From contig NC_091107.1 in NCBI RefSeq assembly GCF_024713975.1, positions 14,187,501-14,251,500 of the forward strand: 64,000 nt of DNA, given 5' to 3'. This document shows positions 41,333-63,870 of this stretch, one piece after another. Position 1 is the stretch's first letter. Every line of letters begins with the position of its first letter. A program made the position numbers and the translations under genes. This DNA is from Paralichthys olivaceus (taxonomy: Eukaryota; Chordata; Actinopteri; Pleuronectiformes; Paralichthyidae). Below the pieces are notes generated by a model, which worked only from the letters and a program-made list of their open reading frames with translations, was not told where the DNA came from and made no database searches.

Positions 41333-41760
41333 GGCCGGGGCGAGGGTGGTTAAAGATCACAGGTCAATAATCTCAGCAGAGAGAATAAATAGAAAAACCA
41401 TGTGTCCATGTGTGCTCCTCGTTAATCCACAGCAGCTACATCCCTCGTCCTCCCCGCGTCCACAGTGAAGTGTCCAGCGTGTGGAGGCTCAGGAGAATCT
41501 GCATGTTTTGGGACGGATCTGCTCTCATACTGTGAATCCAGCGGCTGCAGGAGGATCCGAGCACCGGACAGCGGCCACCGCTCCTGCAGCCCCAGCCCAG
41601 TCCTGCCCGGTCCACAGCCACCACGGTGCTGGAGGACGTCTCCTCCACCTGTCTGAGGCTGACACCGTCAATCTGAACCCTCCTGTCAGGTTAGAGGAGG
41701 CTAACGCAGCAATTCCGGTTAAGATTTTCAAAATAAAACAGTTATCGATTTGGATTAGGC
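41333..41760 (-). promoter_or_regulatory. irs4 5' UTR and proximal promoter region
   Basis: GC-richer than surroundings, immediately upstream of the irs4 ATG at 41332-41330 and extending to about 41700. No TATA box is obvious. The start codon is supported by the typical IRS N-terminus (acidic lead, then the PH domain). Confidence 0.4.
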
Positions 41761-44700
41761 CTTAACATCCACCTGCTGTCTGTCTCTGTGTTTTACTGCC
41801 TAATGGAATCTGATTGGTATAATCCAAGCACATAATACATGCATGTAATACATGCAGAGGGCCGTGCACACACATTTCTTTTGGGAGCGGGTAGGGCACA
41901 AGTGAATAAAAAGGGACCCCTCTCTTTATCAATATTATCGATAAAAATAAAGTGATATACAATAGTCGACTTTTAATTGCACATTTATTTAGTCAAGTAC
42001 CCATACACACATGACACTGTTTGATACTCAAAAACAGATTACACTATATTGATATATTTTTTCGAAGATTAATTCATTATAGCAGAGTACAGTGCACATG
42101 CAGAATACTTATCGCCCCTCGTATGGTTTTTATTTCACAACACTATCCTCAGCTGGTAAATACCAAAGAGGGCGGTTCAGGGAATCATAGCAGCTCCATT
42201 CACATAAATATTGGTGGCTGTGACAAGGGAAGTTTAAGAAGGAGGGCAGCGAATGCAGTTGTCAGGCAGGATAGATATACATTTTTAAAAAAGGGTACTT
42301 ACTTGGTCAGAGGCCAAATGGGCAGATGCTTGAGCAGCACCTGGGTCCCATCTGTGCATGGGCCTGCACTTGCAGACGTTTCCTATCAGCACCAACTGCA
42401 GTGGAATGTTTTCCTGAGGGTTACGAAGAAAAGAGGAGAATCAAGACAACCTCATTTAACTGTGGACAATTATCATATATTTGTAATTTTCAGATCTTTT
42501 CACAGTAAAACATAACCATAACCATAAACATGCATGCTGATCAACTATACTTTCATAAAATCAGGATTCAATACCTCACCTTAAGTGGATGGCAACCCTA
42601 ATGTGCTTTAATTGTGAAAGCCAACATTAGTTTCCGGTTTCCTCCTGGTTGACTCCGGTTGGCTTCACTCAACCTCTGCTGGACTGGCACCTCCGAGCCG
42701 GTGCCAGGCAAATGCCAGCGGGGCTTCAGGGGCTGATGAGGGGCGCAGAGGAGGCAGAGGAACACGGTGTACTGGGGAGCTTGTGATCATGTGCACGATC
42801 AGACTGTTTGCCGAATTTATCATTTATCAGGAGGGGATTCACTCCACTTAGTGTAGAGCGAGCAGAGAGGAGAGAGAACAGCAGTAGAACCTGCAGCTGG
42901 ACAAGTCAGGGCTGATGCAGCCATAGGCCTAAAGTATGTCTGGGGCAGTGTACAGATCTATATAGGGAGGTTTTAGAGAAATGTGGATATAAAGTGAAAG
43001 AAAATTATGTTTTTGTAATGATGTGATTTCAATTTTTTGATTTTATCTGCATCAGAATGAAAAGTAACTATAACTCAGCAACCACTTCTACCCCCTGCTA
43101 CAATAAAATCCAGGCTGAGTCGATGAAAACCTGCAACATTGATCCAATTAAAATTTGTGGTCATGGATACAAGTGAAATGTGTATCCTCTTACATATTAA
43201 CATTGATTGTTCTATTGTCATTTAATGGTCTTTCTTTGCAGCACAAAAAACATACACACAATATCACATTACTGTCGCAGACTGAGGTATGATTTCAAAT
43301 TATGTGTCTCACACATACAGACAGAATGTTCACTGAATAATGCAACAAAGCTCGGCATTAATGGTCTAAAAATAATGAATACTCAAAGATACAAAGAAAC
43401 CACACACCATTGTGGAGTGTGGAGGGGAAAGTCTGTCATAGATGACACAGTGTGTGGTTAAATCAGGGGTGTGACTGCACCATCAAAGTGCCAAAAAGGC
43501 TTTGGCATAGCAACCTGTCAAACTGTCCAAGATGTCCCCATGTCAACCCCTGTGTTAGTGGCAGGGATAGGAATTGCTTTTGAGCCGCTGTGTCCTCCGG
43601 GCAGTGATTTCACATGTACATGTGCCTGCCAGCGACGCACATATGATCTGTGTATATTCCGCAACTAGATCAAATACATATTTTAGAAAATCTTTGCAAA
43701 GTGAAATATTATTTCCAGCGAGGGCATAATCCCTGGTTGAGATAGGGGGGTTATATCCCTTCTAATAATCATGTAATAGCCTGAACAGGCTATGACATAT
43801 ACAATACTATTTTAGTGTGTAAGAAGTAATAATTCAGACATTATGAAGAGCATTTGAACATGCCATTTGACCTCAGCCCCTCCCCATGTTCAACCTAATA
43901 ACTCTAACACTGACAGAACACTTCTGAGTGAGAGTTCTTCATTTCCAAACCTGTGGGAAACACACTGGGACGCAGCTGCAACTACAACTCCAGCTCTGTG
44001 GAGGTTGTAATTTCAGCTCGAAAAACACAATTTTGCACCATTCAGGATGAAACGGCGAAGCAAACACTTAGAGGGTTTGTTTACGTTGTGCAGCGTCTTG
44101 CACAGAAGTTGCATTATGTAAAGCCGCTCTTACACTTTCATTGGATTATTCCACAGACGAATAAAACCAGAGTCCCACCAGCCCGAGTGAGTAAAACCAT
44201 CCCAAAGCTTGTTAACATTACTCTAACTTGCTGTGGGATTTATGGTAAAAAGGGTGAGGTAAGACCTCCACTGAATTACTGTCTCCTCATAATTGAGGGT
44301 AGTTTTAATGTTGCCGTCTCCTCCTTCTTGCCAAGTCCTTTCACACACCCTGCCCATATATTGCTTGTCATAATTGAAAAGTATGAATCAGATGTGAAAG
44401 ATAAAAAGCCACTAACTTAGAAATATCAGGATATAATTGGCTCTCTTGTCCTTTACAGTGTGATTTATTGGCCGTTATTGAACCTGTGATTTATTGGTGA
44501 TTTATTGGTGCGCTCATAATTTAGTGATGTCAGCGCACCATTTTGGAGAACAGCTTTAACACATACAGACTGAAGACATGATCTTCACTAAAACCATAGT
44601 TTATTTACAGAAACACATTGAAATCACTTTTAAAATGAACAATACAGTCCATTCACTTTGGATTATATCTATCTATTTGGCAAATTGATTTAAAATCTAA

Positions 44701-46844
44701 AAAAAAAGGTGGGTTCTATCTATGTGTTTCTAGAATAACTCATTTTTGTTCTTTAGATCAAAAGAAACATTCAGACAGCGTCCCCCATTTTCTTCATCCT
44801 GACTCAGAATCTTGCGTTTTCTCCTCTTCTTCCTCAGGGGAGTTTAAATTACGCTTGAATAGCCAGTGCTGGTGCTAAACACTTAATGGTGTCAAAGATG
44901 ACACCACAAAGAAGCAGTACGATGATCAACTCATCAGATGTCCCTTCTCTTCATCTCTTCTTTTTGTCCATACACGGTTGTGACATGTTGGATGTGCTTA
45001 GCACTGAGCTCCCAAGGAGAAAATGTCTGCAGACTGAAAATGTTGTCTGAGGAAAATCACACGCTGACATCGCTCGTCTGTTATTGCTTCAATATCAGTG
45101 CTGCGGCAATTAGCAAACCGACACACGAGTGAGTGACCAATGTGGTTGCTTCTTGGCTTTTTCCCTTTTGAATGTGACGAGTCGTGTTATGCTGATGTCT
45201 CCTCCGGTCAGGGGGTTTAGGGAACCCAAGCAAATTGTTCCCTTTAACCCTGTAGCATGCAAAGACAAACTATGTACAAATATACAGTATATACAGTACA
45301 CATCCCCAAGCCAAAAAGGAATATCTCTGAAGACTCTGTTCTTCCCCTTTTTTATATTCATGCCACCCTCCTTTAACTAGGACCCCCTCGGGTGGGCATG
45401 GGGGTTGGAATTAGTGAACATTTGTTCTTTGTTCTCCCAAGCAACAGCAGTGGTCAGAAGATAAAGCCTTTAAAATTTAGACACAGCCAGACATTTTCCT
45501 TCAGAAGAGGGCGACATGTATGAAAACGCTCAATCTGCCAAAACAGATAATTGGTAATGATCATTCCAGTCAGTTGATTTTCTGAGTATCAGTGTTTGTC
45601 TCTATTGCTGTTCCATGAAGAACATACAACACGCTGTACAAAACATGCAATGACCAAGCATTACTTCAGCGAGCACTAGTTTGGCTCCTGATTGCATGCT
45701 GCGTGGAAAATGTCAGCCTCATATTAAAGCAGTACACACATCATTAAACAAACAATACACACAAATGGAAATTACAAGTGAGTCCTTTAAAGAACAATAT
45801 CATGTGGGTCCCATGGATTTTCTCCAACAATTGTGTGTCCAGATTTGCCAAACGTTTTGGCCTAAAGATATGTATATTAGTGTAATTACCATGGAAACAA
45901 GCCATGTGAATTAAATATTAGAGCACATTTTGTCTTGAGATACACAACTAGACTGATATTGAATGAGAACTATCAGTCTAATAGACACATCCACAGTAAT
46001 GGATTAATATTTGAAGAGACCATGTAAACAAAAACGTATGAAAATAGCTTGATCTACTATTAAATAAACAGATACTTTGTTTGATATATTTTGATACTTT
46101 TTGGATAATATAGCTTCATATTTTTCACTGAATAATCAAGTTGATGCACAACAAAAAACAAAATAAGAGCCATCCTTGACATGAGCTCTAACTTATCCAG
46201 CATCTCCCAGCTTAAATTACAGCGAGGAGGTTTTTATGTATTAAATGTCTCACACACTTCTATAGTACCCAAGATGAATAGTCCAGCAGTAACAGCTTCC
46301 ACATGTAGCGTGTTCATGATACGATCTCTCCAACCTCTCTACAAATCACAGAGCTCAGTATAAATACATACAGAACATGGCGAACACCAGTATTACATAT
46401 CACACTGTGTTATGTTTGTCCAGATACACCCTTCAGCTTGTTCAGTGATTGGTGCCAGCACATTTTGAAGCTGTGAATTAACCAATATTCTGCTGGTATA
46501 AAAACAACTGCTGAACAAATATGGATAGTTGTCTGTCTGGCTCATCTCTGCACTGTGGAGCCACAGTTGATCATGGCACTGATGTGCTAAGACTAGAAAC
46601 AAAGAGAATGGTCATCTCCAGGAAAGCTTAGTTTAGTCTTGATATGAGTTTGACAAATTCATTTTCATGTCACTGGTTCAGGGTTTGGTATAGAGCAGAA
46701 ATTACAATAGATTGCGGATCATTTTAAGAATGTAGCACTGTTTACTTTTCATTCATCTCCCTGTGTTTTTCTGTCACTGACAAACAGTGTTGTTCTAGAA
46801 AATATCACTTCCCGGTACTGGGGGCTTCAGTGGAAAACAAGAGG
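41761..46844. other. Intergenic region between irs4 and gucy2f
   Basis: About 5 kb between the irs4 promoter side and the gucy2f 3' end (both minus-strand genes). A GC-rich block at about 42630-42790 stands out but gives no recognisable protein. The part next to 46844 should be gucy2f 3' UTR. No RNA gene or clear repeat was identified. Confidence 0.4.
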
Positions 46845-54910
<8,066 letters not shown>

Positions 54911-57900
54911 TTTCTCGCACAGCTACTCTGCAGCTTTAGACACAGAAGAGGAGTGGAGAGTTTATGGTGATATAGTGTGACAGTGAGCTTGTCTTTGTGT
55001 ACGGGACTTCCTCCCTTGGCACTCAGCAGGCCTCTAGTCCAAAGCTCGACAGGCAACAGCACAACCCCGAGCCATCACTGCCTCCAGAAAACGAGAAAGA
55101 AATAAGATGGAATTAATTAGGACATGTGGAACTTGACAACACAAAGTGATGTGAATTTGCTTTCTGCTATACAAGCAGGGACATCCCAGGGTTTAAACAG
55201 TGTCAGGATACAGATGTGATCCCTGACCTGAACCTACATCTCGTTGAGCTGATTTTGAAAAATTCAATGAGGACAGGTGCTGTTCCCTGAAGAATTAATG
55301 GCATGTGAGAAGCAAGCTGATTAGCTCTGTAGGCACCATGGAGTTTAAAATCAAGTGCCAGGTAACGTGGGGCTAAATCTGGCTTTGATGTCTCCTTTTG
55401 GTCTTAGTATCTCTTTCCTCCTCCAAAGTCTCTCGGGATCTTCTCAATTATCCATCTGTGGATTATTCCTCTTCTGCGAATTCAAATTATTGTAACATGC
55501 ATCTAAATTTGTATCAACTGCCAGAAATGTCTCAGTTTTAAATTAGTCTTTTTATCGAACAAAAAGGATACAGACCGTGTTTAGATATATTCAAAATGGC
55601 TACCTATCTCCTGAGCATTGATGCTGACAGCTGAGCACTAGGCCTGACCAACCTGACGAACATTTTAGCTGCATCTAATGCTAAAAGTAGTGGAAGAAAT
55701 ATTAATGTTCAAAAATAGTAATTTATGAGGACAAGTTAAAAATTTAAGCCTGAGACTTATGAACTCTATGAGCTGTACGTATGAACTCTAAAGAAAGAAT
55801 GACAAAGAAAGTCAAGTCTAAGTTTTTTGCATATCCTTATCAATATCAATAATTGAAGTATTTTCCAGGGATATTTTTTGAAAGTCTTTATATATTAAAT
55901 TGAATTATGTATTTTCTGTATAGAAAACTTGCACCAAAAACCTTGAAACCTCCTGTGGCTAGTTTTATCTTATGTATAAAATAAAAACTTAAATAATAAA
56001 TGATGAAATACAGCCTGATTCATTCCAACGTCTTCTAGCTCAAATGCAGCAAGCCTGCTAAAGTTGCTAATACTGCCACTGGCTTATCAGTTGCTAATAG
56101 GTTAAGAGGAACACTGGGTGGAAACACGCTGAAAATAAAAATAGGTCAAAGCAACTTTTCATATAAAGACTTGAAATGATTTTAATAGCAAGTTAGGAAA
56201 GGGATGAATTGATCTGTGATGTTTGACCTCTACAGGAGAAACTCTGCTGCAAACGTAACTGAATAATGATGATGAATGATCTGTTCACAGCACCAAGGCT
56301 ATATTAGAGCGGTCACATGAAACAAGTTTAACAAGAATCAACTCTGACCCAGGGAAGTTTTTCTACACAGGAGCCATGTCAGTGTCACCTGTCGTTGAGT
56401 AGCACCATCCAAGCATCTAGACTCCAGGTGGATTAAGTTTGCAGAAGTGTACAGCAGGAGCACAGATCTTCGATCTTTTAAAATACCATCGGTAATCCAA
56501 ATAGCACAAAAATATACAAAAGAAAAAAAAAGAAATTATCTCCCTTTGCATCCAAGTCCCTTAGTGACGACAGTGTACATAATAAATCACCACATCACCA
56601 AGTTGTCTTGCTTTTGTTCTTGCAAGACCCTGTTCCCTCAGAGCGAAGGGTCGGTCCCCGACAAGGAGGTGCAACCTTGAGCCAGAGTTTTGATTGGTAA
56701 AAAAAGAATAGATATGGCAGAGAGCTGGGGAGAGGTAACAGGTATAGAAGAAAGGGGAGAGAGGGAAGGACTGGCAGGCTTTGACTTCTCAGCTCTCTTT
56801 AGCTTTTAATCCATACTAGTGTCCGAGTGTATGTGGAGGGAGGGAGGGAGGACATGAAGAGGAAGGTGAAAGTAGAGGCACATTCACCCTGTATCCTTTG
56901 CATAGGGTGTAAACAGAGGTCATGATGCAGCCAAGGAAATGTCATACGTCCAGCAGTGTGAGGCCGATTCCATAAATGTGCATTTTTAATAGTGAGAACT
57001 TGGAAAGATTGGAATGAAAACACTGAGCTTGGACATAATCATTGCTCCTTCGTCCACCTCCACCTGTGTGAAATCAAGAGCTGAGGGTTTTTTGGGACAC
57101 TCGTGAAAAAAGTACCACTTTCAACTCACGAAATCCTCAAAATTGAATGTGCCTGAAGCTGATAAATTACCAAATAAATGAAGGAGCAAACTTATGCAGG
57201 TGAGAAAAAATAAAAAACTTTACAGTGTTGATAATTGAATCATAGAATTGCTTGTAATTACTTGGGCCATGAAGTGGGTGCAGTGATTAAGATGCCTGCG
57301 TATGTTGCCTCATTTAACCTTTCTGCTGCATCCCTCTGAGACCTTCCCCTGTTCTTTGTCCTGTTCCCCTGCAGTCGCTCAAGATGCTAACTGAAGCTAA
57401 CAATTGTTGTTCTGCAAATTACAGCCTGGAATATAACAACAAAACCTGGAGAATATTGACTAACAATAGATTTTCTTATGTCAAGCCATCCTGAATATGA
57501 AAATCTCTACTCGCGTTCTCTGAGGCTTCAGGACCTGACGTCTTTAATGTGCACTTTACAGCCTCTGAGGCTCCGTTCAGAGGCTTCAAGCTCTGGATGG
57601 GATAATATTCACAGAGTAAAGGTCAATATGAGCACCTTACATATGGGGGGCAATGCTAATAAAGGCACAAGAACTATCTGACCTGGAGCCAAAGGCTGAA
57701 AATATCATGTGGTAAGCTACTGAAAGTCTGCTGTGGCTCTTTGAGCTCACAACACACTGCAGTACTACAGCTGGATTTTAAGACTGTGGGGGTGGGAAGG
57801 GAAACTCCCCGTTTATTAAAATAAAAAATATTAAAAAAGATGCTCACAGATGACACAGGAAACACATCGGAACACCCGGATTCTCTGTTTGCAGCTTAGA

Positions 57901-57990
57901 TCTACGTATACAAAGGTGATCTACCGCATATGAAAGTGTGAAGTTGCGTTTGTTCTCGTCTGTTCTGTCTTGCACATTCATAGCTGCCCC
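54911..57990. other. Upstream region of gucy2f
   Basis: No further coding exon is supported. A GGATTA (OTX/CRX-type core) is at 55460-55465. The promoter and any non-coding first exon of gucy2f should lie here or further right; no TATA box was convincing. Open frames up to 77 residues look random. Confidence 0.4.
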
Positions 57991-57997
57991 GTTGATG

Positions 57998-58008
57998 TAA
58001 TCAGATTA
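57998..58008. promoter_or_regulatory. Palindromic K50 homeodomain site (TAATCAGATTA)
   Basis: Matches the P3-type dimer consensus TAATCNGATTA bound by K50 paired-class homeodomains such as OTX/CRX. It lies about 3.1 kb upstream of the gucy2f start codon, a photoreceptor gene, so a role is plausible, but single sites of this length also occur by chance. Confidence 0.3.
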
Positions 58009-61000
58009 GTCAGGTGAGGCTGTGCTAAACTGATCCGCTGCCTGCAAGCCTCTTAGTGACATGGCTAACGGCACTGACAGAGATCACTCTGAAGCAAGGT
58101 CAGACACACGGCCCGGCAACGGTCGAGCAAAGAACCAGCTTAGCCAAGAACAGAGGAAGCAACGCAGCACAGTGCTGGGAGGGGGAGAGCAGCACTTCTG
58201 ACCTGTCATTTGTTCATGACTGCTTTCATTTGGGGCTGACTCCATGTTATTTATGCAGAACATAGTGGAATGAGATTGATTTGACCTTGGGCAAAAAAAT
58301 GATTAGGGACTTGTGTAAAGATTTTTTAAAAATCTAAATCAATCCAAATGCTTTCAATTTACGTTTTATTGTCACACGTCTGTCTTTCGTGGACAGTTTC
58401 AATGCTCAGTTACATGATTTGCATGGCTCCCTTGTGATTCTGTGATTTATAAGTACACCTCTCTCTTGGAATTCTTTTCTTTCTCCGGTGAAGCTTTTGT
58501 CAAAGTTGATTAATCAAAAGCTGAAGAAAAACCAGTGGGAGGAGTGATAGAGCAGCTTAGACATTTGCCTCCTGGATGACTCCACTAAATTGATCAGGTG
58601 ACTAAATTTGGCCACTGCCCACAGTGACATCACTCGGTCTGTGAAGGGTCAGGGAATCCTCCCAGAAAGCCGCTCAGATGCTTATTGAAAATGTGTGTTG
58701 GGTAATAGAGGAAACCTCTTGTTTAACATAGCCTCTAGCCGCAGAAGTGGGTTAGTTACCTGAGAGATGTGACTACACTGTGCTGTCAAACTCTAACAAA
58801 ACATACTAAAGAAAGACATCAAAACAAACACTGACTGGGATTTTAATAGCATTATATAAAGTATGTCAGTATCAGAGACTTAAATAAATGAATAAAGTAT
58901 CACAGATAAAGGTCCATCACTGTATCACCACCACGTTGACCTCACACTGCTGTAGGTTTGTCCCAGTTAACTTCCCTTCTGTGTCCTCGTCCCTCCACCA
59001 CACACTCCATATATATATTTTATATTTTTACACATATACATATACAAGTCAGATCCAGCTGTGACCCGGCGGGCTCCTACAACTGCCTCTGGTGGTTTGT
59101 CAAATAAACAAAACTGGGATAGAAGCTTTATATACGGTCTATGGATAGAAGCCAGTTCACTGAAGATGCAAATTAGTAATTTAATTAGTCTCTATGAAAC
59201 ATATGGACCTGACTGACACTCAAATATTCCAAGAAGTAGCTACAAACATGGAAATTGCCCCAGTGACAGAGAATTATCTTCCAAGAAACGACCCAGTTAG
59301 CCAGATATAAATAAAGCCCAAAAACACAACGATGGAAATTTGACACACAAGTCCAGCCTAATACTCTCTGGGTTGACTTAAACCATTGATTGTCAGTATA
59401 GACAAATACAATCAGCCAGTCTCAGGGGTCTCATTTTCCTGATCTGTCTACCCTGTTGCTCTTGGTGAGTAAAGTGATTCCATTTGATGCTGAATTCATA
59501 ATATTCATAATAATAATATTGCTGTTAGATTTATGAGTAAACAGCTGTGATACTAACATCTGCAATATTGCAATGGAAAAGTAACATTTGGCCCCTTTGT
59601 CCAATAAAATGTGCATTGATTAAAGAAATGCAAGTCAGGCTAATAAATTGACTTTTTTTTAAAAGCCCTCAGGTTCCATGAAGGTCTCAAGCCCCACAGG
59701 GGAGTTTTTTTGCCCTGTCAGGGATTAAGTACTGGAAACAATGCCCCTCTGTCACTGCTGTTTCACATTTAAGATAATGAGTCATCAATAACAAACGTGA
59801 TTATTCTTATGTTAATGTTATACTTGTCAATTAGGAACAAGTATTAGACCACAAAGCACAAACAAGGCTTATAAATGGTATAATCCAAACTCTAACAGGA
59901 GAATTATCTGCACCATGTTTATGGACTTTGCTCATGCAGAGCTATAAACACATCTGCTGGACTCGTCTCGCTGTTATTTCATCCATTCAGTCAGGTAAAG
60001 AAAATGAAAGCCTTAAAGTTAACTAACTTTGAATTAGATTTTTTTTTAAACTTAAACAGTGAACTAGAATGAGTGGAAGTCTTATCAGAAGAATACAATC
60101 ACATTTTTATCTTTTTGATGATACACAGCTTTTTCTCATCACTTGGATGAAGTGGTTGAATATGTCTGTGCAGATGTAATATTTATACTATCACGATTAT
60201 TATCCCTCAGACATTTAATCTGGAGAATGTTCAGGTTTATCGACCCACAGACGTTGTATGGGACTGTTTCTGTTGATATTAAAACATGACAGATTGTAAC
60301 TGCAGCAGAGCCTAATCAGAAATACTGTCATGTTTGCAGCTACGTTACTGTTTTTATCTTCTTTGCAGCTCCTTTATAAGTCAAAGCTTTGTTTTGAGGT
60401 CTGATGATTAGATGGAAGTGTCACCAGCGTAATGAGGACAGGGCTTTTTACTGGATCAGCCTGTGGAAACGTCTTCACAGTGATGTAATCAGGGTTATGT
60501 CAGATTGGGCTTTGACACAACAAATGTGTAAGAAAGTCTGTGTTATGAATTGTTGCCATGGAGTTTGAAATATATGGGAATTTATACGGTTGGGGAGGTT
60601 TACTGAATTATGGGATTTGTAGTATCCAGTGTTTTTGGTGTTTGACCTATAGGGACCAACTCTTAGGGTATCTCAGCCTCTCCTTTTTAATATTTCTTAA
60701 TTTGTTGTCTGAACTATGGAATTGCTAGAATACCCCTTTATGGGAAAATGAGTTATTTTCTGATTATGTTTATCCAAACACATGCAGGGATATTGGAGCT
60801 CATACTCCTAATAGACATGACTTATTGGGTTGTTTCTTGAATGCAAAATATGTTATTAAATATCATTATTATTAGAGTTTTTGGTTGAGATTTTCTTTGT
60901 AATATCCTTCATTTTGTTGTTATCTTTATTCTTGCATATTATTCCAACTTGATGTCTTCCATTGATTTAAAAATGTTTTTCTTATGATGGAATGCAACCA

Positions 61001-61660
61001 GAGAACCATGTGGTAGCGAACTGTTAGACTTGTCTCGGGTGCCATCAATATTACCCCTCCTCTCTCTCTATTTGTTGACCTATTTGTTGATTATCTGTGC
61101 ATATGTGTGTGAATACAGCTGGATTGTGAGAGTCAGTGCATGGATTCAAACCTTCACTGTTCATTGTATAAATATTAATTGCAGATTGAGCAATTTTGAT
61201 TAATCGTACCATTAATATTGACAATCATATTTGATGATTATGAGTGATTAAACAATTAAAAAATCTGCTCCTTCTGTGTACAACAGTCTGTTCATCCACA
61301 AATATACCATTACACAAGTTCTTATTGATCAGTTGGCGTGTTAACCTATAAGGCTTCAAAACAAAATGCATAAAGACCAAAGTCTGATGATGTTCAGTTT
61401 CATTTCCAGATGTGGTAGCAGCACTTGGGTCAGTTGAAGTGGTTGTTATTGCCAAACCGTTTGACAGGAAGACATGTTCAATCATTTAATGCTAATGTAT
61501 TTCCTACATTTCATCCTGCAGGGAATTGAAAAAGTTCAGAAGCATTGTGTGTTTGCATGGTTGTTTTTTCTGGTTTACCAGCTTCAGCCTCATGACACAC
61601 AGTGAGGGGTGGAGCAGCATGGGAGGAGCCCTATGTGATACAGTACATAAAAAACGTTGT
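58009..61660. other. Intergenic region between divergent gucy2f and hsd17b3
   Basis: No gene, RNA or strong repeat could be supported in this 3.6-kb AT-rich stretch. Short TA-rich runs occur at about 59010-59045. Confidence 0.4.
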
Positions 61661-61667
61661 CATTTCC

Positions 61668-61676
61668 TTTTATATA
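61668..61676 (+). promoter_or_regulatory. TATA-like box upstream of hsd17b3
   Basis: The sequence 'tttatatag' lies about 56-64 bases before the hsd17b3 ATG, at a plausible distance for a short 5' UTR. No other core element is clear. Confidence 0.3.
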
Positions 61677-61731
61677 GAATTAGGATTAACCTCCTTTACA
61701 AGGGTTGAAGTGCTACAAGGGAACTGTCAAG

Positions 61732-63511
61732 ATGTCATTCAGTGAAGTACTGACCATCATTGGAGGACTCACGGTTGTTTTCCAACTGCTGAGCATGACC
61801 TGGAGATGTTGGCGTGGGCTCAGACAGTTTGTTCTGGCAGAGGTTTGGCACATGGATTTAAGGACAAATGGACAATGGGCAGGTAAAGTCAAATAAAATA
61901 TACTTCATGACAGGTTGCATTAATAGCAAAACAAACAATTGACAGTGTCTATTATTGTATGTGTAAGAAAAACCTGCCAGTGCCACATGTTGACAGTGTA
62001 GTTCATATGCATGTCTGTGGTGGAAAATAATTTAATCAAAAGTTAACAAACAAAAGGTGGCAGGAAACAGTGTGGGAATATTGACATTCTCTTTCAACAC
62101 CCATCTGCAGCAGCACACCGCAGGCTTCCTCTCTGTAGGGCTTGCTTGATAAAGGATGTGATAAGCTGCTCACATTCTTCCTTGATGGGACTTATGCTTC
62201 TCACTGGCTGCAAACATTCAAAACCTTTGCACTTTGAGTCAGTTTTCCATTTTCAGTTCAAAGTTTCCCTGTAAAAGAAAAAAAACACTTATCAAGCAGC
62301 AGCAGTGTTCCCTGTAAACGTTGAATCTGCACTGCAGAATAACCAACCAATAACTAACATGCACGAACGTTACTTCAGCCGTGACTTAATGAATTCTATG
62401 GCAAACTATATGTCCAGATGGTAACTTTGACATTAAAATTTGTTACTTGACTAGAAGGTAAATATCTATCAAATTCAACCTAGCTGCTCAAATCCATTCA
62501 TTGTAATATGCACATGTTCAGTGATGCAAACAACCTGGAAACAAAACTGATACAGTTTTTATTGATTCATGTATTAAATAAAGTGGCAACTCACCAAAAC
62601 AAATGTGGACATGGCTGCAGAAAAGAACGGATCCCAGCTTCACATTTGCAGTTTAGCTCCTCTCAGAATGCAGTGAATGCTGTATGACACTAGTTACTCT
62701 GCAGTTACAGTAAGTGTTGTATTTTAGTAATACATTATTGCTCTGTTAAAAAAAAATCATTAATACTAAATTCAGAGATTTTCTATTGCTTTAGCAGCAA
62801 AGCTCAATTTTTTTTTTATCTTTTCACTTGGATTGATGAGCGACACAGTTTATAATCTCTGTCTCATTTCAACGTTTTGAAAAGAACAGCAGTGTTTCAG
62901 GAATAAAGACAGATTTTCAGATTGGGTGAATCTGAGAAATGCCTCTCTGCAGAAGAGTTTGAGAAATGAGTGTCAGTTTTATTTATGTTGTAACAATCCT
63001 AAAATGATACATTCCTGTGCTTCCTTCTCTCTGCAGTTGTCACCGGTGCTACATCTGGCATTGGCAAAGCTTACGCCTGTGAGGTGAGTCTGCAGCTTCA
63101 TTCTCCAACCATTTCTTAACATTTGTATGGGAAGGGTGCCTATTTAAAGTTTAAAGGAGAGGAAAGCTGTCATAGAAGGAGTGTCAGAGTTTGGGTTGTT
63201 GATCAAAGGAGCAATCAAACCTGTCGGTCTGCATGTCTCCTTCTAGCTGGCACATAGAGGCCTGGATGTCGTCTTGGTGAGCAGATCTGACGATAAGCTG
63301 CGAATAGTTGCCAAAGAAATAGGTGAGTCAGGTACGAACAGCACTGCATGTCCTACTGATGTTATCATGAAAACATGTTTGACTCTTTTATCACCTTCAG
63401 AGCATCAGTATGGGCGAAAGACTCGCACAATCAGAGCAGACTTCACAGATGGCCACAGCATCTACCCTGCCATCGCTGAGGGACTGCAAGGCCTGGAGAT
63501 TGGAGTCTTGG
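61732..63511 (+). CDS. hsd17b3: 17-beta-hydroxysteroid dehydrogenase type 3, N-terminal part
   Basis: ER-anchored short-chain dehydrogenase that reduces androstenedione to testosterone with NADPH. Four coding exons are present, then the gene leaves the window: 61732-61882, 63037-63083, 63247-63322, 63401-63511 (phases consistent, 128 codons plus one base). Residues 1-40 form a hydrophobic N-terminal anchor. GQWAVVTGATSGIGKAYACE (47-66) contains the cofactor-binding TGxxxGIG motif, and HRGLDVVLVSR continues the Rossmann fold. Exon 4 ends in LQGLEIGVL, just before the expected NNxG motif. The close match to human HSD17B3 wording ([29 protein letters not shown]) favours type 3 over hsd17b12. The Ser/Tyr/Lys catalytic residues are beyond the edge. 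Start chosen at the first ATG. Confidence 0.87.
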
Positions 63512-63704
63512 GTAAAAGAAAAAAAAGATTCAAGAGCAGAGGACAAACCACAGGATGTTATTGCCTCACATTGATATATATTTATTGATATAAATACATT
63601 TATGTTACACATGCAGTACTGAGAGTTCAATGAGATTATCAAATATGAATATGAGAATAGCAAATGGAGGCTCCTTCAGAAGGAACAACTATGACTTCAC
63701 GATC

Positions 63705-63870
63705 ATGGGGTTATTTCTGGGCCGGGTGCAGTGCCAGAAGATGCTGTTCTTACCTCTGTACTAAGCCAGGCTACCTGTTTCCAGTCTTTATGCTAAGCTA
63801 AGCTACCGGGCTGATAAACCGAAGAGCTTCATATTTATGGTGCAGACCTGAGAGTGCTGCCAAAGTTCCT
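63705..63870 (+). repeat. Dispersed teleost repeat ('gctaagctaagctacc')
   Basis: Contains 'ccagtctttatgctaagcta', 'agctaccgggctgataaac', 'gcttcatatttatggtgcag' and 'acctgagagtg', a motif order I know as very common in fish introns. It is in hsd17b3 intron 4; ends are approximate. Confidence 0.6.

Noticed and set aside
42630-42850. GC-rich block as a possible extra exon between irs4 and gucy2f
   Set aside because: No frame gave a recognisable family and no convincing splice pair brackets it.
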